Below are positions 53,493-63,600 of a stretch of 64,000 nucleotides of DNA, in pieces (the first letter of the stretch is position 1; every line of letters begins with the position of its first letter). Below the pieces are notes generated by a model. The model ran no database searches. It was not told where the DNA came from and worked only from the letters and a program-made list of their open reading frames with translations. Origin of the DNA: Arthrobacter pascens (GTDB taxonomy: Bacteria; Actinomycetota; Actinomycetes; Actinomycetales; Micrococcaceae); NCBI RefSeq assembly GCF_030815585.1, contig NZ_JAUSWY010000001.1, positions 3,906,001 to 3,970,000 on the forward strand, given 5' to 3'. Both the position numbers and the translations under genes were made by a program.

Positions 53493-53753
53493 ATGAATAC
53501 AGCAACATTGGAACGCCTACCGGCCGCTTCGCCCACCGAGGAAGCCGCAGAACCCCACACCATCGACCTGCAGTTTTCCAACGCAGACGAGATGCACGAA
53601 GGCCTCGACAACGCTGTTGCCACGCTGATCGAGACAGCCGCCAAAGAAGCCGCCTGCGGCATTCTTGTCACCCGCCTGCACCCAGGGCGCTACACCGTGG
53701 CCCTTGACGAATCAGTGCCTTTCGGCGAGACCTACGAGAACATCGCAGCGTAG
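53493..53753 (+). CDS. Hypothetical small protein
   Basis: 86 aa, acidic, soluble, with no signal peptide. The pattern DEMHEGLDNAVATLIETAAKEAACGILVTRLHPGRYTVALDES reads like a real alpha-beta domain with good codon use. A strong terminator hairpin follows at 53795-53853. I do not recognise the family; the short size and composition suggest a conserved actinobacterial protein of unknown role. Confidence 0.65.
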   Translation: MNTATLERLPAASPTEEAAEPHTIDLQFSNADEMHEGLDNAVATLIETAAKEAACGILVTRLHPGRYTVALDESVPFGETYENIAA

Positions 53754-53794
53754 ACTCCTCCACTACCCGCCGGCTGAGAACACTGGCGCACGCA

Positions 53795-53853
53795 GAAGTC
53801 CCCGCACTCTGGGCTTCCCCTCCTGGAGGGAAAGCCCGGACTGCGGGGACTTC
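53795..53853. terminator. Bidirectional hairpin terminator
   Basis: GAAGTCCCCGCA (53795-53806) pairs perfectly with TGCGGGGACTTC (53842-53853), with an inner GGCTT/AAGCC stem. It lies between two convergent small genes and can serve both. Confidence 0.75.
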
Positions 53854-53877
53854 TTCGATTCCGAATTAACTCAGGGG

Positions 53878-54114
53878 CTAGCTCCTACGCACCTGCACAC
53901 CGTCGGATTTCAGAAAGAGCTGCTTTTCGGATGGACCGGCCGGCACCAGCCACAGCACGTTCCCGCTCTGCGACACTTCTTCCACAACACCTGCCGCAAT
54001 GACGTGCGCGTGCTTGATAATCTCCACCCGTTCCCCAGCCTGGAGTGATCCCCAGTCCGAAAGGATGGCCGAATGGGAATTTCGCCTCGACAGGACTGCC
54101 CCACGTGCTTTCAT
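53878..54114 (-). CDS. Hypothetical small protein with SH3-like beta pattern
   Basis: 78 aa from the ATG at 54114; an in-frame GTG 36 bp upstream is possible but has its AGAGG only two bases away. Strand-rich text (GERVEIIKHAHVIAAGVVEEVSQSGNVLWLV) looks like a small beta-barrel of the KOW/SH3 kind. Convergent with the gene at 53493. Function unknown. Confidence 0.55.
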   Translation of the reverse strand: MKARGAVLSRRNSHSAILSDWGSLQAGERVEIIKHAHVIAAGVVEEVSQSGNVLWLVPAGPSEKQLFLKSDGVQVRRS

Positions 54115-54276
54115 TTGAACTTCTACCCCTTTGTATACGTCCTGCGCCACAGCCTCTTTGATGTGACTTTCACTACACCTTCAGTTCTACTACACTTTGC
54201 CGGCCCGAATTGTTCGTGTCGCCACATATTTCGGTGCCGAATGAAAATGCCAAAGGCCGCTGAACAATATTCCTCC

Positions 54277-55869
54277 TCAGGCCAGGATCCCGACGGCGGA
54301 TTCGGCTGCTGCCCGCACCTCGCCTGAGGCAACCAGCCGATCGGCGGTCTCCAGTTCCGGCGACAGGAACCGGTCAGTCCCCGGTCCTTCGACGACGGCG
54401 CGGAGCGCACCGATGACGGCTGCACCCGCCGGTCCCGGCCTGAGCTGTCCGCCGGACAGTTGCGTCCGGATGTCGATGGCGCGGGCGGAGGTCACCAGTT
54501 CGATGGCCAGGACGCGGCGCAGGTTCTCCACCGCCTTGCGCAGCTTCCGGGCAGCGTGCCAGCCCATGGACACGTGGTCCTCCTGCATGGCGGAACTGGG
54601 AATCGAATCAACCGACGCCGGAACAGCCAGCCGTTTGTTGTCGGAGACCAGGCCCGCCTGCGTGTACTGCGCGATCATCATCCCGGAATCCACACCGGGG
54701 TCCGCGGCCAGGAAAGCGGGGAGGCCGTGGGAGCGCGCCGGATCCAGCATGCGGTCCGTCCTGCGCTCTGCAATGGAGCTCAGGTCCGCCACGGCGATGG
54801 CCAGGAAATCCAGCACGTAGCCCACGGGTGCACCATGGAAGTTGCCGTTGGAGCTCACCCGGCCGTCCGGCAGGACCACCGGGTTGTCGATGGCGGCGGC
54901 CAGCTCACGGGAGGCCACCAGAGCGGCGTGGTCCACGGTGTCGCGGACCGCACCCGCCACCTGTGGGGCACAGCGCAACGAGTAGGCGTCCTGGACTTTC
55001 GAGTCGCCCACCCGGTGCGATGCCACGAGGGGCGAGTTGGAGAGCACCCGCAGCATGTTGTCTGCGCTCGCAGCCTGTCCCGGATGCGGACGGAGCGCCG
55101 CGTGGAGCTCGGGCAGGAACACCTGGTCCGTCCCCAGCAGCGCCTCAACGCTCATCGCGGCGGTGATATCCGCCGTCGTCAGAAGTTGCCGGATGTCCGC
55201 GATGGCCATCAGGAGCATGCCCAGCATTCCCTCGGTGCCGTTGACCAGTGCCAGACCCTCCTTCTCCGCGAGGGTAACCGGCTCAATACCGTGTGCGGCA
55301 AGCAGTTCCGCCACGGGTGACTCACCGCGGCCGCCGTACGGCACGCCGTCGGGGCCTGTCGCTTCGCCCTCGCCCATCAGCACCAGGGCGCAGTGGGACA
55401 GCGGGGCGAGGTCCCCGGAGCAGCCCAGTGAGCCGAATTCCCGGACCACCGGGGTGATTCCGGCGTTGAGTACATCCACCATGGTCTGCAGCACCACGGG
55501 GCGAACGCCGGTGCGGCCCGAGGCCAGGGTCTTGGCGCGGAGGAACATGATGCCGCGGACCACCTCGCGCTCCACGGCCGGACCCATCCCGGCAGCGTGG
55601 CTGCGGATCAGGGACTTCTGCAGCTGGGTGCGCAGCTCGTTGGGAATGTGCCGGTTCGCCAGCGCGCCGAAACCCGTGGAGACGCCATAGGCAGGGACCA
55701 CGCTGTGGGCGAGGTCATCGATGTGGGCGCGGACCTTTGCCACCGTGTCCAGGACTTCCTGGGAGATGGTCACCTTTGCGTTGTGGCGCGCGACGGCGAC
55801 TACTTCCTCCGGCGTGACGCCGCTGGAGCCGAGGGTGACGGTCAGCGATTCTTGCGTAGTGATGGTCAT
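54277..55869 (-). CDS. hutH: Histidine ammonia-lyase (HutH)
   Basis: 530 aa, close to the family length. It removes ammonia from L-histidine to give urocanate. Seen: YGVSTGFG near residue 61, the catalytic Tyr region, and the MIO-forming triad as Cys150-Ser151-Gly152 in GCSGDLAPLSH, where most enzymes have Ala-Ser-Gly. The later QEDHVSMGWHAARKL is diagnostic for HutH. ATG at 55869 with AGGAA upstream; nine further codons upstream are open. It lies 91 bp after hutU, in the order iclR-hutU-hutH. Confidence 0.95.
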   Translation of the reverse strand: MTITTQESLTVTLGSSGVTPEEVVAVARHNAKVTISQEVLDTVAKVRAHIDDLAHSVVPAYGVSTGFGALANRHIPNELRTQLQKSLIRSHAAGMGPAVEREVVRGIMFLRAKTLASGRTGVRPVVLQTMVDVLNAGITPVVREFGSLGCSGDLAPLSHCALVLMGEGEATGPDGVPYGGRGESPVAELLAAHGIEPVTLAEKEGLALVNGTEGMLGMLLMAIADIRQLLTTADITAAMSVEALLGTDQVFLPELHAALRPHPGQAASADNMLRVLSNSPLVASHRVGDSKVQDAYSLRCAPQVAGAVRDTVDHAALVASRELAAAIDNPVVLPDGRVSSNGNFHGAPVGYVLDFLAIAVADLSSIAERRTDRMLDPARSHGLPAFLAADPGVDSGMMIAQYTQAGLVSDNKRLAVPASVDSIPSSAMQEDHVSMGWHAARKLRKAVENLRRVLAIELVTSARAIDIRTQLSGGQLRPGPAGAAVIGALRAVVEGPGTDRFLSPELETADRLVASGEVRAAAESAVGILA

Positions 55870-55960
55870 GGTGTTCCTACTTGCTTTCGTTCTCATCGGT
55901 TGCTCTGTAGGTGCCTTTTGGTGGTTCAGAACGGCGGTTACGGAGCAGCCGATGGGCTGG

Positions 55961-57670
<1,710 letters not shown>

Positions 57671-57765
57671 GGTGGCTCCTTTTCATCTCAGGGGAAATCG
57701 GATTCACGTTCTGTATCAACTAAAGCCCGTCCAGGACAGGGCCGACAGGGCTTTCAGAAGGGTGC

Positions 57766-57784
57766 TGTCCGGGATTCCAGACGC
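57766..57784. promoter_or_regulatory. IclR-type operator candidate before hutU
   Basis: TGTCCGGGATTCCAGACGC, with inverted halves TCCGG-AT-CCAGA. 17 of 19 bases match the site at 58851-58869 before iclR. It lies about 100 bp from the hutU start. Confidence 0.65.
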
Positions 57785-57803
57785 GCCCCTCCTCCCCCAA
57801 CTG

Positions 57804-57853
57804 ACTCGCACTTAACGTCGCCAAACGCCCGTTTAGCGACGTTATGTGCGAGT
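57804..57853. repeat. 50-bp near-perfect palindrome between iclR and hutU
   Basis: Arms 57804-57828 and 57829-57853 are complementary except for two positions and fold into one long stem with a very tight turn. Outer arm ACTCGCAC, inner TAACGTCGC. It may be a REP-like intergenic element or a terminator of iclR; it lies 82 bp after the iclR stop. Confidence 0.75.
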
Positions 57854-57895
57854 TACTTGGGTGGGGCTGCGGGGTGGACCGGCGTGGAAAAGGGG

Positions 57896-57936
57896 CAGGT
57901 GGGGAAGGGTCAGATGGGGAAGGGTCAGGTGGGGCT
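57896..57936 (-). repeat. 15-bp tandem repeat at the iclR 3' end
   Basis: About 2.7 copies of CAGGTGGGGAAGGGT (57896-57910, 57911-57925, partial 57926-57936), copies differing by one base. It touches the iclR stop codon and is G-rich on the plus strand. Confidence 0.7.
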
Positions 57937-58726
57937 ACTTGGCGGGGCGGCCGTGGATCCGGACCGAAAGCTCGTCGGCGACCTTCTGCACCCGCGCTGC
58001 GAGCGCGGGCCATTGGTCAGCCGGCAGTTTGTCCTCCAGGAACGTCACGGCGACTGCCGCCGTCGGCCATCCCACATGGTCCGTGACTGCGGCGGCGATG
58101 GAGCCGAAGCCGGGCGTCACCTCACCGTGTTCCGTCGCATAGCCGCGCTGCCGGACCTGGTCCAGGTGCGAGGACAGGGCCGAGTACTTCATGATGGCAC
58201 CCTCAACCTCGTGCCGGGCAGTGAAGGCCGCAGCGTTCGGATACAGCGCCCGGACCTGCGACTTCGGAAGCGCTGCGAGGATGGCCCGGCCGCTCGCGGT
58301 GAGATGGCTGGGCAGCCGGACGCCGACGTCGGTCACGAGGGACGGGCGGTTTTTCGCCCGCTCCTCCACGATGTACAGCACGTCGCGGCCGTGGAGCACC
58401 GCCAGATGCGCGCTCTCCCCGATCACATCCACCAGGGATGCCAGCAACGGCCGGCCCAGCCGGGACAACGGCTCCTGCCGCGAGTACGCCGAACTCAGCT
58501 CAAAGGCACTGATCCCCAGCCCGTAGCGCTGCTCCTCATGGAGATGGAGCACAAACCCATTCGACTCCATCACCCCGAGAAGGTGGTACACGCTTGAGCG
58601 CGGGAGGCCCAGGGACGTGGCAATGCTCGACGCCGCCATCGGCCCCCGCTTGGAGGCCAGCAGTTTGAGGATTCGCAAGGTGTTTTCGGCAGCGGGGACT
58701 TTGGATGTCACCTTTGATTCAGCCAT
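57935..58726 (-). CDS. IclR-family regulator of the hut genes
   Basis: 263 aa. Winged helix-turn-helix at about 10-70 (ASSIATSLGLPRSSVYHLLGVM) and an IclR effector domain with RPLLASLVDVIGESAHLAVL and GVRLPSHLTASGRAILAAL. Same strand as hutU and directly upstream, so probably the hut regulator sensing urocanate or histidine. Matching operator candidates lie before both iclR and hutU. Confidence 0.92.
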   Translation of the reverse strand: MAESKVTSKVPAAENTLRILKLLASKRGPMAASSIATSLGLPRSSVYHLLGVMESNGFVLHLHEEQRYGLGISAFELSSAYSRQEPLSRLGRPLLASLVDVIGESAHLAVLHGRDVLYIVEERAKNRPSLVTDVGVRLPSHLTASGRAILAALPKSQVRALYPNAAAFTARHEVEGAIMKYSALSSHLDQVRQRGYATEHGEVTPGFGSIAAAVTDHVGWPTAAVAVTFLEDKLPADQWPALAARVQKVADELSVRIHGRPAK

Positions 58727-58783
58727 GGGTTTCAGGCCCTGCCACTCTGTCCTCCAGTATTTGTCTCAAGGGCTTCCGGCAGA

Positions 58784-58869
58784 TGTCCGGGATACCGTAC
58801 TTAACCTTGCGCCGGGATCTACCACCTTCTCGGCCATCACAGCACATCGCTGTCCGGAATGCCAGACGC
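58784..58869. promoter_or_regulatory. IclR-type operator candidates before iclR
   Basis: Full site TGTCCGGAATGCCAGACGC at 58851-58869 and a related half-site TGTCCGGGATACC at 58784-58796. Both share TGTCCGG.AT.CC with the hutU site. They are 58-143 bp upstream of the iclR start. Confidence 0.6.
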
Positions 58870-58915
58870 CCGGCGCGGGCCGGTTATCAATGCTGAGTAG
58901 GACGCCGCACGGTGG

Positions 58916-59050
58916 TCAGGGCCTTTCTTCTGACGCTGACCGGTCGAAACGATGCAGGAAGTCACGCAGGACCTGCAGGTAGCGCTCCAGTTCCTCGAGG
59001 TGGGGAAGGTGGCTGCTTTCCTCAAACCACGTCAATATCGTTCGGCGCAT
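58916..59050 (-). pseudogene. C-terminal remnant of an alpha/beta hydrolase
   Basis: 44 codons ending in TGA at 58916-58918. The text TWFEESSHLPHLEELERY followed by LQVLRDFL is the classical C-terminal end of alpha/beta-fold hydrolases, with His9 of this stretch in the place of the catalytic His. Nothing before it resembles the rest of the fold, so only the 3' end of a gene remains. Confidence 0.6.
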
Positions 59051-59146
59051 GCTATTCCGCGAGATAGCCGCCTACCACTGCCGATCTCCGGACCGCGGCA
59101 GCCTCGTTGAATAGGCCCGATTCAGCCGCGAAGGAATAATGTTCCC

Positions 59147-60088
59147 ATGCAACCTGAATGGAGTCCCCGCATCAGCTGGAATGACCTGCCCGGCCACGTG
59201 CAGGCAGGGGTCGAGGAAATTCTGGGCGCACAAGTGGTTGAGGCAACGGGCCAGCAGGGCGGGTTCTCACCCGGCACGGCAGACAGGGTGCGAACAGCCA
59301 CCGGCCGCCGGGCTTTCGTCAAAGCAGTCAGCAAACAGTTGAACGAGCACTCGCCGGCCATCCACCGGAAGGAAGGGGCGATTTCAGCCGCCCTGCCGGA
59401 CACTGTGCCTGCTCCGTCGCTGATCGGGACCTTTGACGACGGTGACTGGGTTGCCCTGGTCCTCAGCGATGTGGACGGCCGGCACCCCCGTCTTCCATGG
59501 CACACCGGCGAGGTGTCCCTTGTCCTTGATGCCCTGTTGAAAATTGCTCAAACACCGGTTCCCCCGGAGCTTAAGGACCTGTCCCGGCTTGAGGACGGTC
59601 TCAGTGATGCGTTCCAAGGATGGAGCCGCATCAGGTCCGCACCGCCCAAGGACTGCGATCCTTGGGTTCTCGGGAATCTGGACATCCTGGAGCAATTGGC
59701 CGAGTCAGGGCTGAAGGATCTCGCAGGCGAATCGCTGGTGCACACTGACATCCGGGCGGACAACGTCATGATTACCGCCGACAACGGCGCCGTCCTGGTT
59801 GACTGGCCCTGGGCATCCATTGGCTCGTCCTGGATGGACGCCCTCACCCTTCTGGTCAATGTAAGGCTGTTCGATCCCTCCTCCGATGTGGATGCCAGAC
59901 TGCAGTCCCACGAGGCTTTTGCGTCAAGCACCGAGGACAGCGTTAACCGCGTCCTTTCCGGCTTGGCTGCCTACTTCACGGACGCCGCCAGACAGCCTCC
60001 CCCGCCGGGCCTCCCCACTGTCCGCGCGTTCCAGCGGCAGCAAGGTGAAGCTGTCATCCGCTGGCTGCGGGAACGGCTTGCCGGATAG
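59147..60088 (+). CDS. APH-family phosphotransferase
   Basis: 313 aa kinase-like fold. Catalytic loop HTDIRADN (His199, Asp201, Asn206) and metal loop VDWPWAS, where most relatives have D-x-D/E. The N-lobe has GGFSPGTADRV and FVKAVS with the ATP-binding Lys. The substrate is unknown; the aminoglycoside phosphotransferase name is a fold label and does not imply resistance. Monocistronic. Confidence 0.85.
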   Translation: MQPEWSPRISWNDLPGHVQAGVEEILGAQVVEATGQQGGFSPGTADRVRTATGRRAFVKAVSKQLNEHSPAIHRKEGAISAALPDTVPAPSLIGTFDDGDWVALVLSDVDGRHPRLPWHTGEVSLVLDALLKIAQTPVPPELKDLSRLEDGLSDAFQGWSRIRSAPPKDCDPWVLGNLDILEQLAESGLKDLAGESLVHTDIRADNVMITADNGAVLVDWPWASIGSSWMDALTLLVNVRLFDPSSDVDARLQSHEAFASSTEDSVNRVLSGLAAYFTDAARQPPPPGLPTVRAFQRQQGEAVIRWLRERLAG

Positions 60089-60250
60089 CGGCCGCCGTGC
60101 GCTGCACTGGCACCGCATTCCAACCCCGGAGCCGCGAAGGGACTGATCCACCCAAATCCGGCCATGCTGTCGCCGCCAAAACCGAGGATCACCGCAGCTC
60201 CATGACCCAAGGTTCCGGTGCATTGCGCAGAGCATGGCAGCATTTGTTCT

Positions 60251-61111
60251 ATGGTTCGTAAAATCGCATACCAGGGTGAACCCGGGTCCAACTCCAACAT
60301 TGCATGCCTGGAAATGTATCCCGATAGCGTTGCGGTCCCCTGTCCCAGCTTCGAGGACGCCTTTGGGCTCGTCACGGCAGGTGACGCAGATCTGGCCATG
60401 ATTCCGATCGAAAACTCGATCGCCGGACGCGTCGCCGACATCCATGCTCTGCTCCCGGACTCCAACCTGCAGATCGTGGGCGAGCATTTCCTCCGGATCC
60501 GCTTCGACCTGATGGGTATACCGGGCAGCACGATCGAACAGGCCAAGGAAGTACACAGCCACTTGCATGCCCTCGGCCAGTGCCGAAAACTGATCCGTTC
60601 CCTGGGATTGAAGCCCGTTATTGCAGGGGATACCGCCGGGTCGGCGCGGGAGGTGCGGGACTGGAACGATCCCTCCAAAGTTTCTCTGGCACCACCGTTG
60701 GCAGCCGGGATGTACGGGCTCGATGTCCTGGCGTCCGACGTCGAAGACGATCCCACCAACACCACCCGATTCGTCGTTCTTGGCGACCAGCGTCCCCTAC
60801 CAATGCGCCAGGAGTTGCCGGAATCTGTCATCACCAGCCTGGTTTTTCGCGTTCGGAACGTACCCTCGGCCCTATACAAGGCACTGGGCGGATTTGCCAC
60901 CAACGGAGTCAACATGACTCGGCTGGAAAGTTACATGGTTGGGGCCGAGTTTGCCGCCACGATGTTCCTGGCCGATGTCGAAGGGCACCCGCAGGACACC
61001 CCTTTGAGCCTGGCTCTAAATGAGCTGGAATTCTTTACTTCTGAGGTGAGAATCCTGGGGGTTTATGCGGCTCACGACTACCGGACGCAATCGAAACAAC
61101 CTGCGTTGTGA
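60251..61111 (+). CDS. pheA: Prephenate dehydratase
   Basis: 286 aa, the monofunctional form. It makes phenylpyruvate for phenylalanine. The catalytic domain has YQGEPGSNS, IPIENSIAGRV and TRFVVLG with the essential Thr-Arg-Phe. The C-terminal ACT domain (VPSALYKALGGFATNGVNMTRLES) gives feedback control by phenylalanine; ESRP is replaced by LESY. No Shine-Dalgarno precedes the ATG, so it may be leaderless or weakly translated. Confidence 0.92.
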   Translation: MVRKIAYQGEPGSNSNIACLEMYPDSVAVPCPSFEDAFGLVTAGDADLAMIPIENSIAGRVADIHALLPDSNLQIVGEHFLRIRFDLMGIPGSTIEQAKEVHSHLHALGQCRKLIRSLGLKPVIAGDTAGSAREVRDWNDPSKVSLAPPLAAGMYGLDVLASDVEDDPTNTTRFVVLGDQRPLPMRQELPESVITSLVFRVRNVPSALYKALGGFATNGVNMTRLESYMVGAEFAATMFLADVEGHPQDTPLSLALNELEFFTSEVRILGVYAAHDYRTQSKQPAL

Positions 61112-61333
61112 GGTAGGCAGGTCCAGGGCGTCTGCGAGAGGCCAGAGGTATTCGTTGGGGTTCGCGGCAGCTGATCCTCCGGGACTCCAGAGCCTCCTGG
61201 CAGGCTACTCGAGCCGAAGTTTTTGCCAGCCAGATCTCGTCTGACTTGGGGCGTCGTTCCCCTCCCTATCCCAAGCGACATAAATCAGGTACCGTGCACA
61301 ATCGGCATCGAACATGGATCGGGGAATCGCCCT

Positions 61334-61927
61334 ATGGACGATAAAGCAACTCTGCAGCGGTATCTGCGTACCAAGAGTGACGACCTCCTGGGCAAGCTGG
61401 ACGGCTTGAGCGAGTACGACGCCCGTCGGCCACTCACACCCACCGGCACCAACCTGCTGGGGCTGGTCAAGCACGTGGCGAGCGTGGAGTTGGGATACTT
61501 CACGGAGGTCTTTGGCCGTCCCAGCGGCCGGCACCTGCCCTGGTACGACGACGGCGCCAGCCCCGATGCGGACATGTGGGCCACCGCTGGGGAGACCCGG
61601 GAAGACGTCATTGAGCTGCACAGGTTTGCGGCCGCGCACAGAGACGCCACCATCGAAGACCTGCCACTGGACGCACCAGGAGAGGTTCCGTGGTGGCCGG
61701 AGGAGCGACGCCATGTGACGCTGCACCAGATCCTGGTCCACATGTGCGTGGAAAGAGCCCATCATCTGGGCCACGCGGACATCCTCCGCGAACTCCTCGA
61801 CGGGACCGCCGGTCAGCGGCCGGGCGATCCCAACCTGTCACCGCGCAGCCCCGACGAGTGGGCAGCGTACCGCGCACGTCTTGAAGCGGCCGCACGGGAA
61901 GCAGCCGCAAACGAGCCTAGCCCATAG
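61334..61927 (+). CDS. DinB/DUF664-family protein
   Basis: 197 aa from the ATG at 61334. A four-helix bundle with metal-ligand His positions: GLVKHVASVELGYF, HQILVHMCVERAHHLGHADILREL. The text matches the DUF664 branch of the DinB superfamily, thiol-dependent (mycothiol or similar) enzymes. Substrate not known. Convergent with the oxidoreductase gene, 3 bp apart. Confidence 0.88.
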   Translation: MDDKATLQRYLRTKSDDLLGKLDGLSEYDARRPLTPTGTNLLGLVKHVASVELGYFTEVFGRPSGRHLPWYDDGASPDADMWATAGETREDVIELHRFAAAHRDATIEDLPLDAPGEVPWWPEERRHVTLHQILVHMCVERAHHLGHADILRELLDGTAGQRPGDPNLSPRSPDEWAAYRARLEAAAREAAANEPSP

Positions 61928-61930
61928 GAG

Positions 61931-62902
61931 TCAGACGCTGACGACGACCTTGCCCCGGGCCCGCGCTTCGTGCATGTAAGTAATGGCGGCCGGAGCTTCC
62001 ACAAGGGGATAGACCTTGTCGACGGCCGGCTTCACGCTGCCTGCCTCGATCAACGATGTCAGGTACTCCAGATCAGGGTGGTTCTCCCCCGAAACGAGCC
62101 CCTTGAGCTTCTGGCTGCCGAACAGTGACAGCACCGGGGCCCCGAGTGAGCGTTCAAAGCCGCCGGTCAACTTTCCGCCGCCTTCCCCGCCCACAATCAC
62201 GAGTGTCCCCTGTGGGGTGAGCGCACGCCGCAAAACTGATAGCGGCCTGTTGCCTGCGGTATCCAGAATGACGTCATAATGCTTTCCCGCACTCGCAAAG
62301 TCGTCCTGCGTGTAGTCGATGACATAGTCAGCGCCGAGAGTCCGGACGAGCTCCACCTTGGCGGTGCTGCATACTCCGGTAACCTCCGCGCCGTAAGCCT
62401 TGGCCAACTGGGCGGCGAAGGACCCCACTCCCCCGCCCGCCCCGATGATCAGCACCTTCTGGCCCGGTGCCACCTGCCCGCTGTCCCGGACCGCCTGGAG
62501 CGCTGTGACCGCGGAGATGGGCACCGCCGCAGCCTGCTCGAATGTGAGGCTTGCCGGCTTCAAAGCCAGCCTCTCCTCCTTGGCGCAGACGTACTCAGCA
62601 AACGACCCCTCGCAGGTGCCGTACACCTCATCGCCGGGCTGGAAGCGGGTCACACCGTTGCCCACTGTCTCCACAACGCCGGCAACCTCCCGGCCCCGCA
62701 CCGGCACCTTGGGCTTTTTCAGCCCGTAGCCGAAGATCCGGAGCAGATAGGGCATCCCGGTCATGAGGTGCCACACCCCTTGGTCCACGCCGGCGGCGCG
62801 GACCCGGATGAGCACCTCGCCGTCACCGGGTACCGGTTTCTCGATGTCGCGAAGCTGGAGCACGTCCGCGGACCCGTATGCGTCCTGCACGATAGCCTTC
62901 AT
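61931..62902 (-). CDS. NAD(P)-dependent medium-chain oxidoreductase (quinone reductase-like)
   Basis: 323 aa. GroES-like domain (about 30-120) with GREVAGVVETVGNGVTRFQPGDEVYG, then a Rossmann domain with IIGAGGGVGSFAAQLAKAYG. Structural zinc ligands are missing, as in zeta-crystallin/quinone oxidoreductases. Its start overlaps the XRE gene stop by 4 bp. Confidence 0.9.
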   Translation of the reverse strand: MKAIVQDAYGSADVLQLRDIEKPVPGDGEVLIRVRAAGVDQGVWHLMTGMPYLLRIFGYGLKKPKVPVRGREVAGVVETVGNGVTRFQPGDEVYGTCEGSFAEYVCAKEERLALKPASLTFEQAAAVPISAVTALQAVRDSGQVAPGQKVLIIGAGGGVGSFAAQLAKAYGAEVTGVCSTAKVELVRTLGADYVIDYTQDDFASAGKHYDVILDTAGNRPLSVLRRALTPQGTLVIVGGEGGGKLTGGFERSLGAPVLSLFGSQKLKGLVSGENHPDLEYLTSLIEAGSVKPAVDKVYPLVEAPAAITYMHEARARGKVVVSV

Positions 62903-63132
62903 GATGCGTCTCCTTCATGGTTCGGGTATTGAAATACGTCCTCAAGCGGAACGTTGAGCACATGAGCGATCTGGAAAGCCATCTCCAGGGAGGGCGAGTA
63001 CCGGCCCTGCTCGATGGCGATGACTGTCTGGCGGGTCACGCCCACGCGTTCCGCCAGTTCCGCCTGGGTCATCTCGCCCCTCTCGAACCTCAGGCGCCGG
63101 ATGGAATTGGTCACCCGAGTAGGTTTCACCAC
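62899..63132 (-). CDS. XRE-family helix-turn-helix regulator
   Basis: 77 aa, one helix-turn-helix domain: MTQAELAERVGVTRQTVIAIEQGRYSPSL. The start is GTG at 63132 or at 63129, which overlaps the preceding stop as GTGA. Middle gene of the membrane protein-XRE-oxidoreductase operon. The short YozG/YvaO type often pairs with a small membrane protein. An inverted repeat at the promoter (63574-63599) is a candidate operator. Confidence 0.9.
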   Translation of the reverse strand: MVKPTRVTNSIRRLRFERGEMTQAELAERVGVTRQTVIAIEQGRYSPSLEMAFQIAHVLNVPLEDVFQYPNHEGDAS

Positions 63133-63568
63133 GGCTGGAACCCGCGGCGGTAGGCGACGATCTTGGCCACGGAGCCCAGGATCGCCGACAGGACGAAGGT
63201 CAGGTAGATGACGTTCGCGATCCAGAAATGGTCCACTTCGGCCATCGCCATCAGCAGCGCGGCCACTCCCCCGATGACCACAAACGACTGGCCGATGTAC
63301 TCTCCGAAGCGGTAATCTCCCTGTCCCGTTGGTCTTTCCTCCCCGCCTCCCTGGGCGAGAAGATGCCGATCAGGGCGTGCAGCGCGATGGACACTCCGAT
63401 GGAAGCCCCGATGGTCCACAGCAGCGGAGCAACGTACGGAATCTCGGCAAGGGACACGGTGCCGGCCAGGCCCAGCACGATGGCCAGGTACACGGCATAG
63501 GAGCCCGCGGCCACCACCCCCATGATCCACGCGCTCTTCTCTTCGAAGGACATTGCCATTCCCGCCAT
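63126..63568 (-). pseudogene. DUF2178-like membrane protein gene with a frameshift
   Basis: Two overlapping frames together give one protein of ~145 residues. Frame 1 (63568 to about 63315) has two or three membrane helices and ends at KDQRDREI; frame 2 continues as YRFGEYIGQSFVVIGGVAAL to the stop at 63126. In the intact order one base is missing near 63313-63316 (in ATTACCGC). It is either a real -1 mutation, a sequencing error or recoding. It is the first gene of the operon with the XRE gene, whose start overlaps the end. Confidence 0.75.
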
Positions 63569-63573
63569 TCCAA

Positions 63574-63599
63574 AGGATGTAAAACAAACCTGACATCCT
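63574..63599. promoter_or_regulatory. Inverted repeat, candidate XRE operator
   Basis: AGGATGT (63574-63580) and ACATCCT (63593-63599), perfect 7-bp arms 12 bp apart, between the -10 box and the first ATG of the operon. The position fits autorepression by the XRE protein. Confidence 0.55.
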
Positions 63600-63600
63600 C

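Noticed and set aside
58837..59025. 62-codon minus-strand frame over the hydrolase stub
   Set aside because: It is in a different frame from the hydrolase-like text and shows no protein character.
59147..60088. Aminoglycoside resistance gene
   Set aside because: Only the kinase fold is supported; nothing indicates the drug as substrate.
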